A stretch of DNA of 21,658 nucleotides. It comes from Planctomycetaceae bacterium. Its GTDB lineage: Bacteria; Planctomycetota; Planctomycetia; Planctomycetales; Planctomycetaceae. The notes under the pieces are model-generated. The model was not told where the DNA came from. It did not search any database and saw only the letters and a program-made list of their open reading frames with translations. Every line of letters begins with the position of its first letter. Within the stretch, counting starts at the first letter, position 1. The position numbers were made by a program, and so were the translations under genes. The stretch lies in assembly GCA_029259875.1 (NCBI GenBank), contig JAJDEK010000172.1:1-21658 (forward strand), written 5' to 3'. Positions 15,546 to 21,658 of the stretch are shown here, piece after piece.

Positions 15546-16307
15546 ATGAAATATTTGGGGATTCAACAGATTCAAAGCCAGTCAATACGCTGGCTGCAAA
15601 CTGGGAGAAATTTCGTATACCCTCCCCGCTGCTCCCTCTGTGGACTAGCTAAGGTTTGTTCGGGAACCAATTGTGGTGAGCAAATCGAACGAATTGCTCC
15701 TCAAATTGAACAGGCCTGTGATCGATGTGGTGCACCCGTAGGTCCATACTTAGATACTTCTCAAGGCTGTAGTTACTGTAAAAATGAACGTTTTTTATTT
15801 TCGCGGGCAATTGCTCTGGGAAAATATCAGGGCCCTTTACGCGAATTGATTTTAAAGCTGAAACTAAACCATGGGGCCCATTTGGGAGGTGAATTAGGTA
15901 ATCTGTTATATTACCGAAATCAAAAAACCTTTGATAAACTAGTTTCTGATTTGATTATTCCGGTCCCTTTAAATTGGACGGCACGCTTACACCGCTCGCA
16001 TAATCCAGCCAGTATCATTGCAGAGGCGCTCTCACGCCGCTTGCAAGCAAAATACTCCGGGAATATACTCGCCAAGCGGAAACGAACTGCCGCACAGGCC
16101 AGTTTGACTCCACCAAACAGAAGAAAAAACTTACGAAGTGCGTTTGAAATACGCAGACAGAAACAGGTAGTTGGTCAAAAGATATTACTGGTTGATGATG
16201 TCATGACAACTGGTTCGACCGCTAATGCTGTAAGTCGTGTGCTACTAGATGCAGGTGCGAAAGAAATAAACGTTGCAGTAATTGCCAGAGCACCGGGCTT
16301 TGATTAA
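15546..16307 (+). CDS. ComF-family phosphoribosyltransferase
   Basis: A 253-residue protein. The N-terminus contains cysteine pairs typical of the ComF zinc-binding region: PPRCSLCG (Cys29, Cys32), Cys38 and Cys43, CDRC (58-61) and CSYC (75-78). The C-terminal half is a type I phosphoribosyltransferase fold with the PRPP loop ILLVDDVMTTGSTA (213-226) and the ComF landmark R-x-x-Q-x-x-L...R-x-x-N-x-x-x-AF (RTAAQASL...RRKNLRSAF). ComF/GntX proteins take part in DNA uptake during competence or in carbon use; the enzymatic substrate is uncertain. The segment usually reading GFNQ is HNP (152-154), a small deviation. The ATG at 15546 has no strong ribosome site. It is divergent from hpnE and followed 80 bp later by the DUF502 gene. 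Confidence 0.9.
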   Translation: MKYLGIQQIQSQSIRWLQTGRNFVYPPRCSLCGLAKVCSGTNCGEQIERIAPQIEQACDRCGAPVGPYLDTSQGCSYCKNERFLFSRAIALGKYQGPLRELILKLKLNHGAHLGGELGNLLYYRNQKTFDKLVSDLIIPVPLNWTARLHRSHNPASIIAEALSRRLQAKYSGNILAKRKRTAAQASLTPPNRRKNLRSAFEIRRQKQVVGQKILLVDDVMTTGSTANAVSRVLLDAGAKEINVAVIARAPGFD

Positions 16308-16387
16308 ACAATTAAGAATACACCAAAAATTCTCCACACAAAACGACAGCCGTTTTCGTGGATACAACAATTAAGGCAAGTACTTCG

Positions 16388-17575
16388 ATGGATTCGAGTA
16401 CAACTCAACCTCCGGATGAGAACCAAAACAATAAGTCGGAGGCCAAAAAGATCAGGCCTAAACACCATTTTTTTGTAAGAGGACTGGCTATCAGTCTGCC
16501 TCCAATTCTGACATTGGTCATCGTGATCTGGGTCGCGGGAATTGTGAACAATTATATCATTTTGCCCACAACGACTACGGTTCGCTATTGTATTGCTTAC
16601 TTCACCGATACTTCTGAGCCCAGAGATAATTTTGTCCAGATCGAAAACCTGCCGCCCCTAGAATACTGCAGGACAGATTATCTCATTAATAAAGAATACG
16701 CCGAACCATTCCAAGCGATTGAAAAGAATTCTGGTCCTGGTGCTGTGACCCGTAATATGGTGATCGATTACGCCTGGGTTCCCTTTGGAGATCGAGCGGT
16801 TCGTTATGAGGACTACCGCGAAGTAGCAAAACGAATTCGCGCCTCAGAAATGCCCACCACTGCGATGGGCCTGTATATGGAATTGGCAACCACCCGTTGG
16901 TTTAAAAGCCTGTTTAATCTAAGTGCAGTTGCCGTCGTTTTAACAATTATTGCCTTGTATTTTCTGGGACGCTTTGTCACGGCTCGCATTGGTTCATGGA
17001 TGGTCCTCAAATTTGAAAAAGGAGTTCTTGCACGATTACCAGTGGTCAGCAATGTGTATTCCTCAGTCAAACAAGTAACTGACTTTTTCTTTAGCGAACG
17101 AACAGTAGATTACAGCCGTGTGGTTGCAGTGGAATATCCCCGGCGTGGGATCTGGTCTTTGGGATTCGTAACTGGCGACAGTATGCTGGAGATGACGGTG
17201 ACCGCCGGAGAACCTCTCGTAGCGATATTGATTCCGACATCTCCCATGCCAGTCACCGGGTATACGATGAGCATCCCAAAAAGTGAAGTCGTCGATCTGA
17301 ATATCACTGTCGATCAGGCGTTTCAGTTCTGCCTCTCCTGTGGTGTACTTGTACCACCTCAGCAAAAAGTGACCGATGAACTACTTCGCGAAGAACTGGG
17401 TAAACGACTTTTAGGCGACGGAAAACTGGCCGGATTTAACGTTAAGATTGAACCTCCGCAACCAACAAGTCAAACTTCCGTTAATGAGAATGCCCCCACA
17501 TCAAATGAAGCAAAGCCAGAAACACATTCAACCGATCAAACACAAGACCAGGAAAAACCACCACAAACAAATTAA
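16388..17575 (+). CDS. DUF502 family integral membrane protein
   Basis: From the ATG at 16388 the protein is 395 residues; a GTG ten codons upstream (16358) is possible but has no ribosome site, while AAGG precedes 16388 at 11 bases. A hydrophilic N-terminus leads to FFVRGLAISLPPILTLVIVIWVAGIV, the DUF502 entry segment and TM1, and a second TM, SAVAVVLTIIALYFLGRFVTA, follows. After it come the diagnostic VLARLPVVSNVYSSVKQVTDFF and VVAVEYPRRGIWSLGFVTG, then VAILIPTSPMPVTGYTMSIP. The loop between the two membrane segments is about 130 residues, much longer than the short loop typical of DUF502. The C-terminal about 35 residues are a Q/T/P/E-rich tail, probably disordered. DUF502 is related to the plant LIKE-COV proteins; its function is unknown. 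The order comF-DUF502-hemC may be an operon, but gaps of 80 and 122 bp allow internal promoters. Confidence 0.88.
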   Translation: MDSSTTQPPDENQNNKSEAKKIRPKHHFFVRGLAISLPPILTLVIVIWVAGIVNNYIILPTTTTVRYCIAYFTDTSEPRDNFVQIENLPPLEYCRTDYLINKEYAEPFQAIEKNSGPGAVTRNMVIDYAWVPFGDRAVRYEDYREVAKRIRASEMPTTAMGLYMELATTRWFKSLFNLSAVAVVLTIIALYFLGRFVTARIGSWMVLKFEKGVLARLPVVSNVYSSVKQVTDFFFSERTVDYSRVVAVEYPRRGIWSLGFVTGDSMLEMTVTAGEPLVAILIPTSPMPVTGYTMSIPKSEVVDLNITVDQAFQFCLSCGVLVPPQQKVTDELLREELGKRLLGDGKLAGFNVKIEPPQPTSQTSVNENAPTSNEAKPETHSTDQTQDQEKPPQTN

Positions 17576-17591
17576 TCAGCCGTTTGATCAT

Positions 17592-17629
17592 GCTGCAATG
17601 CAAGGAAAAGCCGTTTGCATATTAGCAGC
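17592..17629 (+). other. Two-part stem-loop between DUF502 and hemC genes
   Basis: GCTGC (17592-17596) pairs with GCAGC (17625-17629), and ATGCAA (17598-17603) with TTGCAT (17615-17620), giving stems of 5 and 6 bp separated by a 1x4 internal loop, with an 11-base apical loop. It starts 17 bases after the DUF502 stop. No U-run follows, so it is not a standard terminator; it may protect the upstream mRNA or separate expression of hemC. Confidence 0.4.
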
Positions 17630-17697
17630 CGATATTTGAGCTATAGATGATTAAGTAAAGCATAACCAGAGATCTTCAAGTAGTTAGAAAGTCATTA

Positions 17698-18654
17698 ATG
17701 AATCAGACGTCTCAACAACGTCCTTTGCGAATCGCAACCCGTGCCAGCCGACTTGCGCTCTGGCAGGCGCATTATATTGCAGACTTGCTAAAAGAACACT
17801 CCAGCGAACGCCCGGTTGAAATAGTCCATATTACATCAGAAGGAGACCGTAACTTGACTTCTCCTCTGTCTGAATTTGGAGGATTGGGTGTTTTTACGAG
17901 AGAAGTACAGAAAGCCGTTCTTGATGGCCGAGCTGATCTTGCAGTGCATAGTCTAAAAGACCTGCCTACCGAGCAAGCAGAAGGTTTACAACTTGCAGGC
18001 ATCCCGGAACGAGGCCCGCTGTATGATGTGTTGATTTTTCCGCAGGACTCAGAGGCCATTAGCGCTGTGTCTGAATTACCTCCCAATGCCAGAATTGGAA
18101 CCGGTAGTTTACGACGCCGCGCACAATTGCTTCATCAACGATCTGACTTGCAGATGCAGGAAGTCCGTGGCAATGTCGAAACACGTCTTAAAAAACTTGA
18201 TGCTGGTGAATACGATGCACTCTGTCTGGCTGAAGCCGGCATGGTTCGCCTGGAGTTATTGGACCAGCGTGTATCACTTCTACTGTCTCCCCCTGAAGTT
18301 TATCCGGCTGTCGGACAAGGTGCACTTGGTATTGAATGCCGTGAAGATGACAGTGAAACTAGTTCGCTTCTCAACGAACTCTCTCATCAACCAACAAAAG
18401 CGGCTACCACAGCCGAGCGGAGCCTGCTTGCTTTCTTACGGGCCGGCTGCCATGCCCCTATTGGAAGTCTATCTCATATTGAAGAAGATCAGCTCCATCT
18501 GAAGGCAGTCGTCCTCAGTAGTGACGGGCAGGAACGGATCATCGCCTCTGCCTCTGGTTCATTAGACGACGCAATGAATATCGGCGTTGTTACCGCGAAA
18601 AAATTACTTGATGCGGGCGCTGGTCGACTTATCTCAAATGATGGTGACTCTTGA
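17698..18654 (+). CDS. hemC: Hydroxymethylbilane synthase (porphobilinogen deaminase)
   Basis: A 318-residue cytosolic enzyme that joins four porphobilinogen units into hydroxymethylbilane in heme/tetrapyrrole synthesis. Motifs follow the family in order: RIATRASRLALWQA (11-24), AVHSLKDLPT with the catalytic Asp88, RIGTGSLRRRAQL (132-144), VRGNVETRLKKL, AVGQGALGIECR (204-215) and FLRAGCHAPIGS, whose Cys251 carries the dipyrromethane cofactor. One small difference is GTGSLRR where GTSSLRR is common. Length is normal and the start matches the family. The ribosome site is weak (AGAAAG). The cytochrome-type protein elsewhere in the window is a possible user of heme, but the two are not linked in an operon. 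The next gene begins 190 bp downstream. Confidence 0.96.
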   Translation: MNQTSQQRPLRIATRASRLALWQAHYIADLLKEHSSERPVEIVHITSEGDRNLTSPLSEFGGLGVFTREVQKAVLDGRADLAVHSLKDLPTEQAEGLQLAGIPERGPLYDVLIFPQDSEAISAVSELPPNARIGTGSLRRRAQLLHQRSDLQMQEVRGNVETRLKKLDAGEYDALCLAEAGMVRLELLDQRVSLLLSPPEVYPAVGQGALGIECREDDSETSSLLNELSHQPTKAATTAERSLLAFLRAGCHAPIGSLSHIEEDQLHLKAVVLSSDGQERIIASASGSLDDAMNIGVVTAKKLLDAGAGRLISNDGDS

Positions 18655-18830
18655 ATTGATGCTACAACGTTGACACAGATGAAGAGAGTCGCGTCAAGTC
18701 GAAAAAGACACCTATGATTTATTTCCCTAATCTTCCAAAAATGGCACTACAAGGGATATCGATTCTCTTTCGAAGATCAGATACAATTGAATGGAATGGA
18801 CTGCCTATTATACAAGTATTCAGGAAGAGC

Positions 18831-18836
18831 GGAAGG
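18831..18836 (+). promoter_or_regulatory. Ribosome binding site of the citrate-synthase-like gene
   Basis: GGAAGG lies eight bases before the ATG at 18845, fixing the start; the protein then begins directly with the conserved GLSGIIATETEIS segment. Confidence 0.6.
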
Positions 18837-18844
18837 CTTGAGAC

Positions 18845-19966
18845 ATGGAACGTCACCCTTATCGCCCCGGTTTATCTGGGATCATTGCCACAGAGACTGA
18901 AATTTCCCAAGTTCGAGATGGCTTGACTTATCGGGGTTATCCCATTGAGGAGTTGGCTAAGGAAGCTTCATTTATTGAAGTCACCTATCTTCTCTTACAA
19001 GGTGAACTCCCCAGCCACGAACAACTGGCCGACTTTCAAACGTTGTTGATTGAAACAGGCAATCTACCAAAACCAGTTATGGCTACGATCCAGGCCATTC
19101 CTCCCCATATTGATATGATGGAAGTGATTCGAACTGGTATTAGTCTGCTGGCACACTACGATCCCCAAATGGAATATGGCGTTTTCATGTCAGAAGTCGC
19201 CAATGCACAATATTTATTGGCAATGTTGCCACAACTAATTTCTTTCCGATATCATCAGGTGCATAAATTAAACCCGGTCGAATCGAATTTTCATCATTCC
19301 TATGCCGGTAGCTTCTGGTATATGTTGAAGGGTGAAGAACCTTCTCAACTGGAAGAAGAAGCATTTAACGCTGCCTTGATTACATACGCTGATTATGGAT
19401 TAGCCCCTTCTACTTTTGCAGCACGCGTCGTAGCATCTACTGGTAGCCCACTGTATTCAGCGGTTTGTTCTGCCATTGGCTCGATCAATGGACTATTGCA
19501 TTGCAGTTCGGGAGCAGGGGTTCTGGATGCACTACAAGAATCGATTTATTCTGGTAACGCAGAAGAATGGGTCTGCCAAGAAATTACCAAAGGCAAAAGA
19601 GTGCTCGGCTTTCAGGGATCACATCACAAACCTAGAGATCCCCGCTCAGCTGTTCTCAAAGAGTACTGTTGTCAGTTGGCTGATGCACTGGGACAGAAAG
19701 AAATGGAATCGGCAGCCGATACCATCGAAGAGATCATGTTAAAAGTTCAGAAAGTTCATCCACGAGTTGAGTGGCATGCCAGCCGCTTGCTGCATTACCT
19801 GGGATTTGAACCTGAATTGTTCATGCCGATATTTACCGTTTCGCGATTGGCAGGATGGGTGTCACATATCATAGAGCAATCAGAAAACAACCACCTCTTT
19901 CAGCCTTCGTCACGATATGTTGGCATGGATCAAAGAAAATACAAACCTTTGCCACTACGTAGCTGA
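18845..19966 (+). CDS. Citrate-synthase-like protein with altered active-site motifs
   Basis: A 373-residue protein that aligns with bacterial short citrate/2-methylcitrate synthases along its length: GLSGIIATETEIS (9-21), LTYRGYPIEELA (27-38), EVTYLLLQGELP, SFWYMLKGEEP (156-166), STFAARVVAST (189-199), FTVSRLAGWVSHIIEQ (330-345) and the closing SRYVGMDQRKYKPL. Key positions differ. HADHELNAST, normally before the STFAARV helix, reads YADYGLAPST. LHGGANE reads LHCSSGA (His219 kept). GFGHRVYK reads GFQGSHHK, so the second catalytic histidine is displaced or lost. VDFYSG reads VEWHAS, so Asp becomes Glu309. The family fold is clear; citrate synthase activity is doubtful. It could act on another acyl-CoA/2-oxoacid pair or be regulatory. 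The frame is intact with a good ribosome site, arguing against a decaying gene. Its 3' end overlaps the convergent RND gene by 12 bp. Confidence 0.85.
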   Translation: MERHPYRPGLSGIIATETEISQVRDGLTYRGYPIEELAKEASFIEVTYLLLQGELPSHEQLADFQTLLIETGNLPKPVMATIQAIPPHIDMMEVIRTGISLLAHYDPQMEYGVFMSEVANAQYLLAMLPQLISFRYHQVHKLNPVESNFHHSYAGSFWYMLKGEEPSQLEEEAFNAALITYADYGLAPSTFAARVVASTGSPLYSAVCSAIGSINGLLHCSSGAGVLDALQESIYSGNAEEWVCQEITKGKRVLGFQGSHHKPRDPRSAVLKEYCCQLADALGQKEMESAADTIEEIMLKVQKVHPRVEWHASRLLHYLGFEPELFMPIFTVSRLAGWVSHIIEQSENNHLFQPSSRYVGMDQRKYKPLPLRS

Positions 19967-21658
19967 TTCTAATTTATCAGAATAAAACAGCCGTAATAGA
20001 ATTGGCAATAAGATCAGCGAACCTAACATGCCGCCGATCATAGCAACGCTGACCAGTGCTCCAAAATAAATCAGTGGAATAAAGTGTGACAAGGTGAGCA
20101 CACTGAACCCGGCAACCAGCGCACATGTCGCAAAGATAATCGCACGACCTACACTCTGATGGGTTCGCCGCAAAGCATCTGTAATCGAAGCACCACGCGA
20201 ACGTTCTCTCAGAAAACCTGTGATAAAGTGAATGCTGGAATCGGTTGTCAGCCCCATTGAGACGCTGGCAATCATCGCCGTACCAATATTTAATGGCAGT
20301 CCAAACCAGCCCATTGCCCCCACCACTAATACAATAGGAAACAAATTAGGAACCATCGAAATCATGCCTATTTTCAAGCTGCGAAACGCAATCGTCATCA
20401 TCGCCAGAATACTGACACCGGCTAACAGAAAACTAAATAGCTGATCTTTCAACAAGCTATCGATCAGATAAGCCAGCAATATAAATATTCCAGCAGCTTT
20501 ACCTGATTCCGTAGGTATTAACTTCGAATCATCTGCAGACTGTTTGACTTCAGAGCCGGGAAAATGCTTCTTAGCTAGAGCATCGACTTTGTGAATCAAT
20601 GACAGTTTTTCTTCGGCAGATTGGCGTTCTAACGCCCGCAATACAAGTCGCATTCTCCCTTTTTCAGAATTATAAAGACTGCTTTCGAAATCGGGCTGTA
20701 ACTTTTTGAGCTGGTCCAGTTTGGACTTCACAGGGTCAGAGGCAAAAGGAATTTTTGGCATGAAATCGAGTGTGTCAGTAATCGAAATCACCTTGGTTAA
20801 CTGTTTTTTTTCTGTAGGGTTAACCTGTTCCAGATCTTTTGCTAAGGCTCGCACACGATCTAAAAATGTCTCATCCAGCTTAGAAGGAGCAGGAAAGTTT
20901 ACTTCCCAGGTCGAGGCGCCTCCTAGCCGCGTCTCGACAAAATCAAGTGCCTGCACGATATCACTTGATTCTCGAAAATTTTTACTGAAATCAGTTTCAA
21001 TCTGTAAACGATAAAACCCACCCCCAGCCAGTAGGACAAACAGAGAAGCCAATCCCAATAGTGTTTTTGGATAATGTTCGGTACCAATACAGACTTTTTT
21101 CAATAATCGCTCCAGTCCGCGTTCGGAAGAATGTTTGAGTGGTGCACTGAGATGGCCTAATGAAATTCCTCCCGGTAACAAAACTACCGCTGCGAGAAGC
21201 ACCATCATCGTTCCGATGGCCATCATTATTCCGAAACTTCTCACAGGGGCAATTTCACTTGAGAGCAAAGAAGCAAAACCGGCGGCCGTCGTAGCACAGG
21301 TCCAAAAAATCGCCGGTAATAATTCCACCATAGTCTGTCGTATAGCACGCGGTCGTGTAATGTTACTGCGTTGCAATTCCTGGAAGTGGACGGCGACATG
21401 CGCTACCGTTGCAATACCGATAATGGTAACCAGCGAATTGAGCATGGAACTAACCATACTCAACTGGAAGTTACCCAGCACCAGAAGTGCCTCAGTCCAC
21501 AAGATGGAACAGATTACAACCAATAATGGCAACATCACCCAGCGTAAACGTCGAAACAAGAGAAACAAAACCAATGCCAGCAGACCAAGTGAAACTTTGA
21601 AAAGGATCTCCCCATCTTCCTCCACGTATCGGAACATATCGTGTACTTGAATTGGTTC
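19955..21658 (-). CDS. RND/MMPL-superfamily exporter, C-terminal part (cut at the right edge)
   Basis: The frame stays open to the window edge (EPIQVHD precedes the first ATG at 21637), so the N-terminus, including TM1 and most of the first extracytoplasmic domain, lies outside. The visible part holds the first membrane bundle (FKVSLGLLALVLFLLFRRLR through AAVVLLPGG), then a TM, FVLLAGGGFY, then the second soluble domain with IETDFSKNFRESSDIV, and the second bundle ending SLILLPILLRLFY. In the second bundle the helix reads SVSMGLTTDSSIHF, keeping the aspartate of the proton-relay MGxxxDxxIH motif. These proton-driven pumps move lipids or hydrophobic molecules; HpnN, the hopanoid exporter, is a relative, and hpnE lies 4.5 kb away on the same strand, but specificity cannot be told. 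It is convergent with the citrate-synthase-like gene. Confidence 0.88.
   Translation of the reverse strand, partial: EPIQVHDMFRYVEEDGEILFKVSLGLLALVLFLLFRRLRWVMLPLLVVICSILWTEALLVLGNFQLSMVSSMLNSLVTIIGIATVAHVAVHFQELQRSNITRPRAIRQTMVELLPAIFWTCATTAAGFASLLSSEIAPVRSFGIMMAIGTMMVLLAAVVLLPGGISLGHLSAPLKHSSERGLERLLKKVCIGTEHYPKTLLGLASLFVLLAGGGFYRLQIETDFSKNFRESSDIVQALDFVETRLGGASTWEVNFPAPSKLDETFLDRVRALAKDLEQVNPTEKKQLTKVISITDTLDFMPKIPFASDPVKSKLDQLKKLQPDFESSLYNSEKGRMRLVLRALERQSAEEKLSLIHKVDALAKKHFPGSEVKQSADDSKLIPTESGKAAGIFILLAYLIDSLLKDQLFSFLLAGVSILAMMTIAFRSLKIGMISMVPNLFPIVLVVGAMGWFGLPLNIGTAMIASVSMGLTTDSSIHFITGFLRERSRGASITDALRRTHQSVGRAIIFATCALVAGFSVLTLSHFIPLIYFGALVSVAMIGGMLGSLILLPILLRLFYSDKLESAT

Noticed and set aside
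18714..18926. Plus-strand 70-residue frame overlapping the citrate-synthase-like start
   Set aside because: Overlaps a conserved N-terminus in another frame and has no motif.
1..21658. CRISPR arrays, tRNA/rRNA genes, transposases, prophage or toxin-antitoxin genes
   Set aside because: None seen: no regularly spaced repeats, no cloverleaf-like sequence noticed, and all sizeable frames are explained by the genes listed.

Overview
The window is chromosomal DNA from a planctomycete. The evidence is the set of proteins almost confined to that phylum: a DUF1559 prepilin-like protein, a cytochrome/DUF1549/DUF1553 (PSD1-type) protein and its usual DUF1501 partner. Base composition is moderate, with AT-rich intergenic stretches. 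The genus cannot be fixed from the sequence; a Planctomycetaceae-like marine lineage such as the Gimesia/Rubinisphaera group is a guess. No tRNA, rRNA, CRISPR array, transposase or integrase was seen. Two genes run off the window edges.

Left part (1-6947, all minus strand). A GntR-type regulator is cut by the left edge. Upstream of it lies a probable four-gene operon read right to left: DUF1559 prepilin-like protein (6947-5976), small lipoprotein with a transthyretin/carboxypeptidase-regulatory-like fold (5816-5394), large PSD1-type cytochrome protein carrying extra beta-sandwich domains (5327-1956), and a Tat-exported DUF1501 protein (1923-406). All four carry export signals, so the module acts outside the cytoplasmic membrane. 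A candidate promoter lies at 7013-7041 and a hairpin at 5897-5949.

Middle part (7000-12855). An exported alpha/beta-hydrolase (esterase) runs divergently from the operon, behind an unusual perfect 14-bp inverted repeat. It converges with a two-gene minus operon: proB (glutamate 5-kinase, proline synthesis) coupled to a two-TM NTF2-like protein whose ribosome site overlaps the proB stop codon. Divergent from proB are purF (purine synthesis, with the [4Fe-4S] cysteines but altered PRPP-loop residues) and a hot-dog acyl-CoA thioesterase. About 600 bp without a convincing gene follow, containing a degenerate 9-bp repeat.

Right part (12855-21658). A K+ channel with an RCK domain and a non-standard filter (TVGYED) lies downstream of an HpnE-type FAD enzyme of squalene/hopanoid synthesis. 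Divergent from these on the plus strand come a ComF-family phosphoribosyltransferase, a DUF502 membrane protein, hemC (heme synthesis) and a citrate-synthase-like protein whose active-site motifs are heavily changed. The last converges with, and overlaps by 12 bp, the 3' end of an RND/MMPL exporter cut by the right edge.

Most genes are housekeeping or typical planctomycete functions. The points most worth a second look are the citrate-synthase-like protein, the channel filter, the divergent PurF motifs, and the inverted repeat in front of the esterase. I see no clear defence system or new mobile system.
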